This document shows positions 1 to 11,663 of a DNA stretch of 64,000 nucleotides, piece after piece (positions within the stretch are counted from its first letter, which is position 1; each line of letters begins with the position of its first letter). The stretch is from Nereocystis luetkeana (Eukaryota; Sar; Phaeophyceae; Laminariales; Laminariaceae). The stretch is taken from the NCBI GenBank assembly GCA_031213475.1, contig JARUPZ010000017.1, forward strand, positions 5,555,548-5,619,547. The letters run 5' to 3'. The notes under the pieces are model-generated. The model saw only the letters and a program-made list of their open reading frames with translations. It ran no database searches and was not told the DNA's origin. Both the position numbers and the translations under genes were made by a program.

Positions 1-1750
1 GATCCAATACCCTGTATGAAATAAATGGAAAAAAAAGCGGTACCAACCGAGCAGGTACCACAAAGATCTAGCATAGTTTTGTCGCGGAAGCTACGGTTTT
101 GATAGACTGCTTGAGATGGAGCATAGGCGTTTGATGCACAGGTATCACACCGCTCCAGCATTGTTTTCATGCGAAATTTACCGTTTTGATTGACTGCTTG
201 AAAAGCAGGATACAAGTAAGATGTAATCCACCAAGCTGTAGAAGAAGCAGCACGGTTGTCGATTGACCCAGACGCGAGAGCCTGGAAGGATGGCTGAGCC
301 TGGGAGGATATCTTTATACGAAGTATAAGGGTATATGTATTGAAGCAACAGCGTGAAATGCCCAGACCAGTGGCGGCCTGGTAACATAATATGTGTCACT
401 CCCAAGCACTATAAAGATCGGGTGCAACTCCGCGATCAGTATTTTGTCCGGGAAAGACTGTTCGCTTCTACCTGGTGATCGTTAGCCATGATAGGTGTTT
501 TTGTCACGTTTCAATCGATCACATCAAATCCTGCGTATTGTTAACCATGATCAGGCATTTTTGTAACTTGAATTTCCGATTTTAGCAGGAGTGTTGTGGT
601 GCGGAATATAGGCCAGGTAGATAGCTTAAATATTTGTCACAATATCAAGTAGCACGGTAACAAAACAACGGAATCATTGGGTGCGTTGTATTCAAGTTTA
701 CATGGTACTTGCTATTTTTACGGAAGTCCCCTATATCATCTTTGATTGAGCTGCGATGGTACCTCAACTACTTGCGCTGCGCTGTATAGCTTCGGTAGAA
801 TATACGACAGAGGTGAGAACCCCCTATCTTCAGGAGATATATCTGTAGTTATGTGACATATTTGGTATAGGTTGCAATATAATTGCTGTTGACGAGTTAT
901 CTACTGTGGTGCGGAACACGTTTTAAATGGCATTCCACTGCTCATCCTTTATGATATTGTAGTCAAGATCAGTGTTCTACGGAAGTAGATAGGCTCCCAA
1001 CAAGTGCTGGTGGTCGTTCGCCGTGATCGGCACTTCAGGCGCTTTATGATGGGGGTTCACCCGGAATTAACTGAGGCCTTTCCCCTCAGGAGCTGCATAC
1101 CTCACCCGAAATCTAACTTCAGCAAAAATCAAATCGAATCCCGATGAACAATCCTATGGTCCAAGTATTCTAGCGGAAATTTTCTACCTCTAGTGTAGAA
1201 CGCGACACCCGAGTAGTGTTTCTGTGCTCCCAGAAAGTACGCGTGGGCGTTTCACATGATCAGAACTTTGCTCATGTTCGATCGCCCTGAAACATTCATC
1301 GTATATTTTTTGTTTCGCACCACCAGGACTTGCATTCAGGGGGAGTGTTGAGAAATGGGCAGATAACTCATAGTCTATTGAGCCAATGTTTTAGACGTTG
1401 CAGTTCATAAATTGCGGTTCAAACGTATGACACCGCAACAAAGGTAACGGGATACAGAGAAAAACATTTTCCCTTGCTCTTGCGGTAGATGAGTTGCAGA
1501 GACAAACGAAACAACGTTGCTGTCAGAGGGCATCGACATTCAGAAACTGGAGTGTTTGCCCATGCACCCACCTTCACTCCTCTCAACCGCATCTGACCGT
1601 CTTACAGCTTCTCGTTCCTTGCGCTTTTGGTGGTACAACGAGTTCCACTTCCTACTTAACATGACTCCTCTCTAACAACTGTCATGCCCGAGCTTGTCTA
1701 ACAACGGCTCTGCACCAGCTGCTGAAGACAATCGTCCGCCGGCCATCTGA
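1..1750. other. Intergenic, no gene recognised
   Basis: I see no coding region, RNA gene or clear repeat here. Open frames are short on both strands and none carries a recognisable motif. Base composition is near even with scattered AT-rich stretches. It may be decayed transposon sequence, but nothing supports a family. Confidence 0.5.
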
Positions 1751-1839
1751 GTGTGTATTCAATACATTCTTCACAACTAACTGTTGATCAAGAGATCGCT
1801 GAACGTCGATCCCACGATCACGGACTTGCCGCCGACCTG

Positions 1840-3580
1840 CTCAAGCTGTCGCTCGGAGATGAATCAAACACGGGCGAGATGACTGAAGCACTTGAGCATG
1901 TGATAACCTGGAAAGCCGTTGGGTCATATGGCGTCCGGGCCGAAGTCCTCGAACACGACTATGCCGCATCCACCCAAAGTTTTTGTCATACCTGTGACAA
2001 CAATTTAGCAATCAGGCGAAGCCCCCCAGCAAGGGAAATGTGCCATCATGGTCCTTCACAGAATGGACAAAACTGATTGCAACAACAGAGGAAGTTCGCT
2101 TGTTACACACTCAGGCAAAGCGTTCGTGAACATCGTCGCGTCCCGCGTCATCAGATACTTTGAGGTCGAGATACTTCTCGCGGAGGAATATTGCGGCTTC
2201 CGCCGCTCACGATCAGCGGTTGGTACCTTGTTCGTCGTGCGTTGGTTACAAGATCTCTGACGACACTAGAAACCCCCCCTGTGAGTGTGCTTCATCGATA
2301 TGCAGAAAACGTATGACTCTGTCGACTGAAAGCTGCTGTGGGAGAAACTAACAAGCTGTGGTCGACGAACTAGAATACAACCCGCAATTCCCACGACAGG
2401 ATGCAGGATCGTGTGCGCATTGATGACGGCGAACACACGGAATGATTCGACGTCACGCAGGGGCTCGAACAAGGCTGCGTGGTATCACCGTTACAGTCCA
2501 ACGTGTCCTTTGCAGCTGCGTTACACGTCGCACTGGTACGATTCAGCAAACACGAAGCCATCGCAAGAGATTTGGTTCAACTCAATTGCACTGGAGTCGT
2601 CAGAACACAGGAAGAAAAGAAGTTGGCATGCGTGAGAGGAGCTGTTTAGGGCATGCTGTACGCCAATGACACTGGAGTTGTGTCGATGTCGACTGGACGT
2701 TCACAAAATGATGACAGCCGTCGTGACTGTTTTCGAAGCGGCAGGCATCATGGTATTGGAAACAAGAACAGAGACAATGGTTTTACCCCCCCAGACCAGA
2801 CAACCCTCTGCCCACCGCTCGTCTTTAAAGCGGCAGGCCAAAGGTACAGTAGCCAGACGGCCCAGTTGTCGTGCCTTCATGGCAGTACTCTCCAAAACGA
2901 TGTCGTCTGGCTGAATATCGACCGACGGCTCCGTCTGATGCGGGAATGCCGCGAACAGTTTGGCCCGAAATTGTATAATAGGACGATCGCCACGCTTACA
3001 TTGAAAGTCCAAATCTAGACTGCCGACGCAATTCAGACTCTGTTGTACTGTTATGTGACGTGGACGCTCACAGCGAAACACTTCGCCGAGCTTCGAACGG
3101 CTCACCACGAAGTCCTCTTCCGAGCAATTGCCCCCCAGCGCCGACCTTTGAAGTGACCACGCCAGCCTCTCCCACGAGAATGCCATCTAGGTGACATGTT
3201 GCCAAATCCTGTTTATAACCATCCGTGAACAGCCGCCGTTTTTCGCGGGTGCCGTGGCCCGGCAAAGCAAGGACCGACTAGCCCGCCGGGTAATGTTTGC
3301 GACGATATCTGGCGATAGGAACCCGGAACCTGGCGGACATTTCAAGACATGGCATATGTTCATAGTCGGATACATAAAGGGGGTTCACAGCAACAGAGCG
3401 GTCAACAGAAGCCTCCCCCTTCGTGCTTGGAGTTAAGACCGCGGTGTAATCCATCGCGACAAACAAGGCGGTGAAGAGGTATACTATCGGGGGGTCCTTG
3501 AAGCAACCGAGCGGTTCGAAGTGAGAGGGCACGAGGATTACGCAAACCTGGGTTGGCAGCTCCACCGGCCATCCCTCATG
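1840..3580 (+). pseudogene. Decayed non-LTR retrotransposon (LINE) reverse transcriptase
   Basis: Pieces of a LINE reverse transcriptase appear in order but in different frames. Around 1,905 is a WKAVGS block matching the KAVGPDG block of the better preserved LINE at 21.6-25.5 kb. At 2,090-2,260 are the LVTHSGKAF and EEYCGFRRSRSAVGT blocks (RT palm region). At 2,653 is MLYANDTGVVS, the catalytic FADD box with the first Asp changed to Asn. The C-terminal LLYCYVTWTL-like segment (about 3,035-3,150) and the FFAGAVARQSKDRLARRVMF block (about 3,240-3,300) follow. Frameshifts and stops are frequent, so it is non-functional. It resembles the 60.0-60.8 kb copy more than the 21.6-25.5 kb copy, so it belongs to a second subfamily. 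Confidence 0.75.
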
Positions 3581-3589
3581 GGTTGTACC

Positions 3590-4887
3590 TCCCGAAGAAT
3601 AACGCCTGCTAGACGGAGTTTAGTAATAATGTGGGTTTGTTTTCGTTCCCACAACAACACCTGCAGCTCGCCTACTGTATGTAGTTCGTTCTGTTACCCT
3701 AGGTGCTATACTACACGAGAAGAGTACCGGACAGAACAACCACGCTAGACGATGGCTCACCAGCAAGGACAACAGGCTGCGTTGTACAAAGGTCAGTCTT
3801 TGCATGAACTCTGCAAGAGCGTTAACAACGTGTCTTGTTGGCAGGGCCGGTGCATGGCACGGGCTGCTCTTTGCGAAATAATTCGAACAACGGTGTTTTA
3901 GTGTATACGATGTTGTTACTGGGCCCAACGGGGTCCCATCATTTGTGGTATGCATGCACGCAACTCTGGACAGTTTCGGAAAAAGGGGGAACAAATGCTC
4001 AGGGTAGGTGCTCAGGCTGTGGGTGCTCATGGCGGGTGCTTCCAGGATTAAATAAATTTGCAAAAATGTCAAAAAAAGAAAATGCTCAGGGTCGGAGGAC
4101 GTGGGCCTGCGTTCAAGCTTCTCGATTTTTCACGGCAAGCTTTGAATACCGTGCAGTCGACCGCCCCGTGTTCCGCCACCTTTCGCCCCGGCCTGCCCCT
4201 CCCGCTGCTCCATTACTCTAACACGATCTCCACCGTTACTGTCCTCCAATTCGCCACCCAGCTCAAGTTTGTGTGTCTTCGTTTTCTCGCCCAGCTTGAT
4301 GTGCTACTACCTATCGAGCGACTCCTCCTGCTCACTTCCCGATGGTTTCCTGTCTGACTCTGGTCATAGGTGGTGGGTGCTGTTTGTCCACGTTGCTCTT
4401 TTGAGGTGCCTGCCTCGTCCCCAGCGGCAAGACCGTTTTTGGCCTCGTTTTTTTACGGGGATGTTAGCCAAAATGAGGTATACCTGGCCAGTTTTCAGCC
4501 AAAATAAGTTACGAACTAAACACAAGAACAAAGCACACCGCAGGAGCCCTCTTAGAGTGGCTAGGCTAACTTTGTACCTGGTAACTGGATATATATGGCT
4601 CGAAAAAGCCAAGGTATACATGACTTTGTTTACACCCACTCTGTCTACGTATCTTTGAACTTTCAACAGATTTTGGCCATCTTCGACCCAATCAAAGAGG
4701 CCACACGTACACTCCATCTTCTCCCCGTATGTATGGGCCTTTGCTCCCTTGGTTCAAAATGTTTTGTATTGACGAACTAACTCTGTACTGCTGTACTCGT
4801 CTGTCGTGTGCGGGTACGTGTATATATATATATATATTTATACCTGGTATGTATGTAATACAGTATATATTTTTACCAGGTACTGCT
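3590..4887. other. Gene-free stretch 5' of the LTR element
   Basis: No gene is recognisable. Several frames are open for 100-150 codons, but they overlap on both strands and show no domain. The right end holds an AT-dinucleotide tract (about 4,820-4,840) and two copies of the over-represented 9-mer (TACCTGGTA at 4,841, TACCAGGTA at 4,874), directly beside the LTR element insertion point; another copy lies at 4,575. Confidence 0.45.
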
Positions 4888-4891
4888 GTAT

Positions 4892-5331
4892 TGTTACGGT
4901 TCGGTTGACCGTCTCAGGAGTTATGATGACATAGAGGCGTTTTCATATTGTAGCTCCGTTCCGGACGGAAGGTTTCATCCCCCTTCCGTCTCACTCAGTT
5001 CCCGCGACCATCACCACGGTCACGGAACAAGCAATCACTTACCATCTAGCCATCTCCAGTTGGAGCCTCTTCACAGAAGAACCACAAGCTCGCCCTACTC
5101 TCCTGGAGACCTAGGAGCGCACCTCTCGACTCGGTCGGACTCAAGCTCTGCTCTGTCACTGAGGTTGGTCATTGATGTCTCGTCTTTGTGTTCTCCTTTT
5201 GGGTTATGCATCTCTGAGTGGTAACCTGGGGTCCCCAGCTGCCACTCCTACCAACTATTGCAGAACCCTACATGTGTTGCCTTGTGACAATGACGTAAGA
5301 CCTCAGCCCAGGCAGCCAGCTTTCCGTTTCA
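4892..5331 (+). repeat. 5' LTR (440 bp)
   Basis: Begins TGTTACGGTTCGG and ends in GTTTCA. It matches 14,154-14,593 base for base as far as I can compare. It contains a short open frame starting near 5,172 that also occurs in the 3' LTR, so that frame is LTR sequence, not a gene. Confidence 0.95.
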
Positions 5332-5360
5332 TGGTGTCCAATCCGAGAATCGAACTCGGG
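5332..5360 (+). other. Primer-binding site extended over a whole tRNA T-arm
   Basis: Directly after the 5' LTR, TGG (complement of tRNA CCA) is followed by 8 nt and then CCGAG AATCGAA CTCGG, a perfect 5-bp stem with a 7-nt loop. This is the complement of a tRNA 3' end including the complete T-arm. Ordinary primer-binding sites stop at about 18 nt, at the methylated A58; this one runs about 10 nt further. The tRNA species is not identified. A second copy of the LTR end plus TGGTGTTCA follows at 5,361-5,380, so the LTR/primer-site junction is duplicated. Confidence 0.75.
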
Positions 5361-5380
5361 TTTCCGTTTCATGGTGTTCA

Positions 5381-6717
5381 GTCCCTGTACATGCTGCGCG
5401 CTTACTGCACGGGTTTGCATTTCCCGTGCCGGAACGAGCGGCGGCCTTCGCGCCTCCGACCTGTTCCTTTCGATTTTATTTTTTATCTTGAGTAACTTTT
5501 TTGGTAGCTGCGGGTGGCAGCGTTTTTTTTTTTTTTTTGTGTGTTGCACCTCGCCTTTCCTTTGCCTCTACGGGGGGTACACGCGCTGATAGCGCTCTTC
5601 CTGCAAGCAACTCTGACCCACCGCTGACCACATGCAACCATGGACCACGTGGAAACTCAACCCCACTGGTAACTACTACGGGGTAGGCTGTATCACGGAT
5701 ACAGCAGCAGCAGTACTGCGCGTCCCGCGCGTACGATAACACCCATGACTCTGAACGGGTGCTCATTATTTAGGGGGTCTGTACTCAATTAATTATTTTA
5801 TTTCGGTGGGGAATGCCTGAGTACCTGGTATAATTCATGATGCATGACACAACCAGGAAGCGACTTGCTCCCTGGCGCGTGTCCACATCGTTGATTCTCA
5901 CTCTGGTACCCTGAGTTTGCGTGCTTGGCTCGACGTGTATTGAACAAATGGCGCAGGTGGGAGCCGGCAGCGCACTTGTCAGACCCCCATCACCTTTTCC
6001 ACACAGCAGCCAAAATAAAGAATGAATGAAAAATAAGCGTAAGCCTGACGATGATGCGGGGTTTGAGAGCGCGAGTGTCCAAGTGCGCTCGCTGAGACTC
6101 TCAGACTCGTGTTCCACAAGCCAGCTGCTGTCACGTACGTCGTTACTGCCGTCGCTTGCCGTCACGTGCTTGTGTGCTGCCCTTACCACGTGCGTGTATG
6201 TTGCCGCTGCCGTCGCCGCCTCGCCACGTTTCGTTGCTGCTGTTATCTGTGAAATAAAAATGCCTCACGGCTAACGCAACATACTAATTTAACGCACGTC
6301 CTTTTCCATCCCCCTTGCTTAGTTATTGTTCTGGCAAGTTAGAGGTCGATAAGCATCCCTGCAAACCTTGCAAGCCACGTTTTTCATTTTTAATTGTCTT
6401 GGTAATAACGTTATAACTGTGAGTCAGATCATTTTTAATAGACTACAGCAGTAGGCAAAATTACGTACGTACGAGTATACACTGTGGTATTGCATGTCGA
6501 CCTCTCTATCTCTCTCTTCAGTAGGTTCACGGTACCGGCCTACCGCTGTTGTACGGCGATGTTACTGCTGTACTGCGTTTTGGCCACCACAACCGCGGCT
6601 GTACTGCGATTTTGCGGCTGTACTGCGATTTTGCTTTTTCGTTTGCCGCCGTTGTTATTTTTTTTTACTCTGATCATTATTTTTTTTTGTTCACTTTTGC
6701 TATTCATTTTAATTGTC
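5381..6717 (+). other. LTR element interior, non-coding part 1
   Basis: No gag or protease motifs are visible. It has a T15 run near 5,524, one TACCTGGTA 9-mer at 5,822 and pyrimidine-rich stretches. Open frames are short and cross repeats. Confidence 0.5.
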
Positions 6718-6721
6718 TTAA

Positions 6722-6820
6722 CCCTTTTAGAACTGCAGTCTTGTTTTGGGGACAATTGGGGACAAATTACTTGGAATTTGACTGCCTTGTCCCCAAAACG
6801 GGACTGGAGTTCTAAAGGGG
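6722..6820. mobile_element. MITE copy A, TTAA-flanked hairpin
   Basis: A near-perfect inverted repeat beginning CCCTTTTAGAAC and ending GTTCTAAAGGGG, with inner arms around TTTTGGGGACAA and TTGTCCCCAAAA. TTAA lies on each side (6,718-6,721 and 6,821-6,824). CCC/GGG ends plus a TTAA duplication are the signature of piggyBac-type elements; there is no coding capacity. Sister tandem units carry the empty site CTTAA at 7,107-7,111 and 7,387-7,391. Confidence 0.9.
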
Positions 6821-6830
6821 TTAACAAAAC

Positions 6831-7660
6831 CGTGTGCGCTGCTGTACTGCGATTTTGCTGCTGTACTGCGATTTTGCTACCGCCCGACTGACTACTGCTG
6901 TGCCGTGATTTCGCGCCACTGCCTTACCTTAGTACGGTTATGCGTGGTTTTCTCGCTGATCCTATGCTAATTTCCTGTTCTGCTGTACTGCGGCGTGTCT
7001 GTGAACGGTATTTTCTTTCGTCTTCTGCACGTTTTGCCGCTGTTGTTATTTTTTTTTACTCTGATCATTATTTATTTTTGTTCACTTTTGCTATTCATTT
7101 TAATGTCTTAAGAAAACCGTGTGCGCTGCTGTACTCCGATTTTGCTGCTGTACTGCGATTTTGCTACCGCCCGACTGACTACTGCTGTGCCGTGATTTCG
7201 CGCCACTGCCTTAGTACGGTTATGCGTGGTTTTCTCGCTGATCCTATGCTAATTTCCTGTACTGCTGTACTGCGGTGTGTCTGTTAATGGTATGTTCTTT
7301 CGTCTTCTGCACGTTTTGCCGCTGTTGTTAATTTTTTGCTCAGATCATTATTTATTTTTGTTCACTTTTGCTATTCATTTTAATGTCTTAACAACACCGT
7401 GTGCGCTGCTGTACTGCGATTTTGCTGCTGTACTGCGATTTTGCTACCGCCCGACTGACTACTGCTGTGCCGTGATTTCGCGCCACTGCCTTATGCGTGG
7501 TTTTCTCGCTGATCCTATGCTAATTCCCTGTACTGCTGTACTGCGGTGTGTCTGTTAACGGTATGTTCTTTCGTCTTCTGCACGTTTTGCCGCTGTTATT
7601 ATTTTTTTACTCTGATCATTATTATTTTTTGTTCACTTTTATTATTTTTTCACTTTTGAT
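6831..7660 (+). repeat. Tandem repeat, about 280-287 bp, three units
   Basis: Units start at the CGTGTGCGCT word at 6,831, 7,118 and 7,398. Each contains two copies of CTGCTGTACTGCGATTTTG, the CTACCGCCCGACTGAC word, a T-rich tract, and ends in ATTTTAATGTCTTAA. The third unit is diverged at its end. Open frames through it (for example 6,940-7,287 and 7,277-7,558) simply repeat the same residues and are not credible genes. Confidence 0.85.
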
Positions 7661-9800
7661 TTTTCGCCACTGTACTACTGTGCCGTGATTTCACGCCACG
7701 GTAGTACGGTTATGCGGAGATTTCTCGCTGATCCTATGCTAATTTCCTCACTCTTGTCGTAATAAATGGGTCTGCACTTGAACGACCTCCAAGTCTATTG
7801 AGTCTGCGCCTGTCCTGGTTACATTACTGTACTACTGTGCCGTGATTTTACGCCACTGTCGTAATAACCGGATGGTCTGCGGTCGAAGGACGACCACGTC
7901 TTTTGAGTCTGCGCCTTTCCCGGATGCATTACGTTACTGCTGTGCCGTTATGGTCTTGAACCGAGCCTTCACAAGGTCTGCCCCTATCCTACCTACTACC
8001 TAGCATGCGTTCTGTTTTATTGGAGATGGGTCTGTGCCTTGTGGGGACGTGGTTACGGTCTCTGATCCGAGCCTCCATAGGGTCTGTGCCTCCCCTACCT
8101 GTATTTGTCAAATATAGTATAGAAGAGATAGATATGTGCCTCGTGGGAGCGGTGTTGTCTCTTCACCCGTCGTGGAAGACAGAGACGAAGTTCCACGAGG
8201 TCTGTGCCTGTCCTACCTACACGGTCTGTTAGTATGCTGACTACAATTTTACTTCGTTTATTTTGTGGGCGTACAGCTGCTGAGCGTATCCAGTGTATGC
8301 ACTTGCCACCTGGAATACAATTCGTTGTCGATCCGCTTATTCATTACAGGTGTGAGTCGCACTCAACATCTTACTCTGCTTCAGTTGGTTATACTGATTT
8401 TCACGCTTGTATCGGTGCTGACATCTGCGCTTATCTCATTATGCTGCTCTGCTGCTGGTTGTACTGATTTTCCCGCTTTTATTGGAGTTGATATTTGTAC
8501 TATTTTCTATGCTCCGTCATCGCAACATGTTCCTGCAACGAAGGGCGAGCGGGAGACAGAAACGGCCGGATGCATTACGATTTTCCTATCTCACCTTGTT
8601 GGCGCATGCATAACATATATATGGGTTTGTCTGAGCCTGAGAGGACCATTGTTGCCGTCTCCATCCGGCAGAGAGATAACAACGAGGTCTCTCTGGAATA
8701 CTAATATGTTCGGCTGATCTGTACCGCCGATTTCAACACGCTGTGCGGGCAGCAGGAGATTAACACACTCTCGTATACCGCGTACATGTATATATGTGCT
8801 TACCGGCAGCTATTCTGCTGACGTCCCGTGTTCCACTGCTGCTGTACTCGTCCTATATCTTATCTTGACATTCGCTTATCATTTGCCTGTCTGCGTATCG
8901 GCTGCCCTCGCCGTACGCCGCTCGTCAAACCCGCGACGCTTTGCTCCGCGTCGCTGGGAACGCAGCACATCTTGTTGTATGTTTTGTGTTCGTTGTGTTC
9001 GCTTCATTTCTCGGATAGAGAGTGGATGCCCAGATTGGTTGGGTCTGCGCCTATTGCGACCGTTGTTGCTGCCTCCCATGCTGAAGGGAGACGGCAACCA
9101 GGCCCCTCTAGGCCTGTGCCTTAGCCACGAGGCTTATACCTGTTTTCTTTTCTTTTGGTTTCTTTTTATCCGCCTTCTTTTGTTTGTCCGCTCGTTGTTT
9201 GTTTATTTAGACGGGGTGAATGAACAGAATGGTCGGGTCTGTACCTATTGGGACCTTTGTTGCTGTCGCCCATGCTGAAGGGAGACAGCAACCAGGCCCC
9301 TCTAGGTCCGAGCCTTGCCACGGGGCTTGCTGCCTGTTTTTATTTAGTCCTTTGTCGTTCGTCCGTTTTGTGGCTGTCATGTTTGATCTTGTTGTTTATT
9401 CTGTTCGCTAAAGTGGATAGTTCGGTCGTTTGTTTGCTGGTGTGTTTGTTGCAAACCCGCATGCCCGTGCACCCGACTGCGCTGGCTATGACCTTTACTG
9501 ACACCCGTACTCTGTCGCATGTGTCCAGCAGTTTACCTGCGTCCCGTGTTCGCTGTGTATGTTCGTGTTCATCGTAGTTACTTTGTTCCTTACCGCTTTG
9601 TTGTTTTCTCTTTAAATGTTGGCCGTGAAAAGGACACATCAAGGAGGATCTTGCACTGACATGTATGTGTCTTTTTGCCTTTGCTTGACTGTTAGGCTCT
9701 CCAGTTCTCTTCCTCCCCTTCGCCTCGTTTTTCGCTTCCATTCTCGTAGACGGGGGGAGGGCGACGCGTTCGTCGGAAGCCTGCGACGGCATGACATCTC
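7661..9800 (+). other. LTR element interior, non-coding part 2 with a roughly 95-bp duplication
   Basis: No protein domain is recognisable. A block of about 95 bp around 9,040-9,135 (words GCTGAAGGGAGACGGCAACC and AGGCCCCTCTAGG) recurs at about 9,235-9,330. Phrases built on GAGTCTGCGCCT and GGTCTGTGCC recur between 7,790 and 8,220. The composition is T- and GT-rich on the plus strand. Confidence 0.5.
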
Positions 9801-9810
9801 CCATGTCCCG

Positions 9811-10045
9811 GTGTCTTGCTCGTCCACAGCTTGCTGCACCGCTCCCTTGCTCCGACGCGGTGCGTTCCCTCGCTCCGGTGTCTTGCCTGTCCGCCGCTCG
9901 CTGCGCCGCTCCCTCGCTCCGACGCCGTGCGTTAGCCCGTTCAAGTGTCTTGTTCGCCCGCCGCCCGCGGTGTCGTTCCCCCGCTACGACGCCGTGCATT
10001 TCCTCGCTCCGGCGTCTTGCTCGTCCGTCGTTTGCTCGCTCGGAA
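9811..10045 (+). repeat. 67-bp tandem repeat, about 3.4 copies
   Basis: Units begin GTGTCTTG at 9,811, 9,878 and 9,945, and GCGTCTTG at 10,012, all exactly 67 bp apart. They contain CCGCTCCCTCGCTCCGACGC-type words. A 67-bp period is not a multiple of three, so the open frame through it does not encode a repeated peptide. Confidence 0.85.
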
Positions 10046-10113
10046 GCCGTGTCCGTGCTCTGCTCTATCGCCCCGATGCCTTGATCGTACTGCCCAACGA
10101 CCAGATCTTGAAG

Positions 10114-10449
10114 GAGTCGACCAGCCGCTATATGGAGCTGTTGAAAGAGGTGCTTTCAGCAGGGGGGCTGGTTCCGCTGTCGTCGGGTAGGAGGACGCCG
10201 GTCATCCACCGGGCGGTCGAGGTACTCACCAATCCGGCATCCCTCGCGAGAAGGCAACGGAACGACGCTCATCTGGGTCAGGAGTCGACCAGCCGCTATA
10301 TGGAGCTGTTGAAAGAGGTGCTTTCAGCAGGGGGGCAGGTTCCGCTGTCGTCGGGTAGGAGGACGCCGGTCATCCATCGGGCGGTCGAGGTACTCACCAA
10401 TCCGGCATCCCTCGCGAGAAGGCAACGGAACGACGCTCATCCGGGTCAG
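10114..10449 (+). repeat. 168-bp in-frame tandem duplication upstream of the integrase
   Basis: Copy 1 is 10,114-10,281 and copy 2 is 10,282-10,449; I count three differences. The 56-codon unit begins ESTSRYMELLKEVLSAGG and ends near RNDAHLGQ or RNDAHPGQ. It is fused in frame to the integrase zinc-binding region. The period is a multiple of three and the frame is kept, so the unit may be the linker normally found between RNase H and integrase, here duplicated. No RT or RNase H lies before it. Confidence 0.8.
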
Positions 10450-11663
10450 GTTAGCAAGCGTCTGCGGGAGGATAGCAATGCGAACGCCGCGGAAGTAGAT
10501 GAGACTGGGTATAGTCTAGACGAGAACGATGTAATCAGGTTTGCCGACGGAAAAGGTAGGAACCTGCCAGCCATACCCGAATCCATGGTTGCCGATGTAC
10601 TCGCGTTGGTACACACTCTGCATGGTCACTCTGGAGTAGGAGCCACGTTAGCGCTAGTCTTAAGAGCACTTTCACTGGCCTTCAGTCATTCGCGACACGC
10701 GACAATACGTGTTGTCATGCGGGTGCAGGAGACGTAAACGACCCAACAGCAGACGCGTCGCAATGTTTCCCGGACGCGCACTAGAACCGTGGGATGAACT
10801 ACAGATGGATATCCCGAAAATAGACACGCCTTCCCTTTCAGGTAACAAGTACGTTCTGCTGGTAGTAGATCGAGCCTCCAAGTTCCCTTTCGGTATCCCT
10901 CTAGAAACTAAGCAAGCAATAGGCGTAGCACGAGCGCTTACCAAGCTGTGCCTAACGTTCGGTGTACCCAAGACAGTACGTTGCGACGGCGGCAGAGAGT
11001 TCAGAGCAGAAGTAGTGACACACTTATGCCGTTGGATGAATGCGGACATAAAGTTCGGCCCAGCCGACCACCCGCGAGGACAGGGTTCTGTAGAGAGACT
11101 AGGAGGTTGGTTGCAGGAGCTATGCAGAGCTATGTAGATCGTGGCCCGAGAGGTGGGACGAGTACGTATCACCGGCAATATGGATCAAACGCACTCTACC
11201 AGACGTGTCACTGCCTTCTAACATGACACCTTTCGAGTTGTTGTTCGGTCGCAAGCCTCGCACGTCTTTATACTCTTTGGTACCCCTGTCAGAAGAGACA
11301 GATCAGAGCGGCGGCCTGGACAACTTCGTGGAGCGCCGCAGACAGAACGTCCGAGAAGTCCGCCTGGCGCTCGAGAAGCGCGACAGCCAAAGAGTAACGG
11401 CGCGGGCCCGAGCCAACGCTGCCATCTCGAGACCATCAGCCGGAGTTATCGCTGAGAAGGGTAGCCTCGTGCTGGTGCGCGAGTCCGATAGCAGCAAACA
11501 CCGCGACAGCAGAGGGAAGAAGCTGCAGCACGACCACTACACAGGCCCTTGGAGGGTCAGGGAAGTATTACAGAGAGGCCTAAGCGTACAAGTAACGATG
11601 CGAGGCAGAAAACAACGTACCCGAAATGTATCCACCGCAGATGTGAAGCCGTACCACCTCTGA
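10450..11663 (+). pseudogene. Ty3/gypsy integrase with two frameshifts
   Basis: The N-terminal zinc-binding domain begins near 10,510: HTLHGHSG gives the two His, and CGC after 10,710 gives the two Cys. The frame changes by one base near 10,655-10,670, inside the zinc finger. The catalytic core (10,790-11,110) shows Asp in QMDIPKID, Asp in RCDGGREF and Glu in GQGSVER, the complete DDE triad. A 10-bp tandem duplication (GAGCTATGCA, GAGCTATGTA at about 11,118-11,137) then throws the frame to a stop. Beyond it the C-terminal part resumes in the third frame (WPERWDEYV, then NMTPFELLFGRKP, then a GPWRVREVL patch) to TGA at 11,661-11,663. Integrase inserts element cDNA into the chromosome; this copy cannot make an intact one. 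Confidence 0.88.

Noticed and set aside
9340..9999. 219-codon minus-strand Arg-rich frame
   Set aside because: Lies over the 67-bp tandem repeat and lacks any domain; the plus strand carries the element's coding sense.
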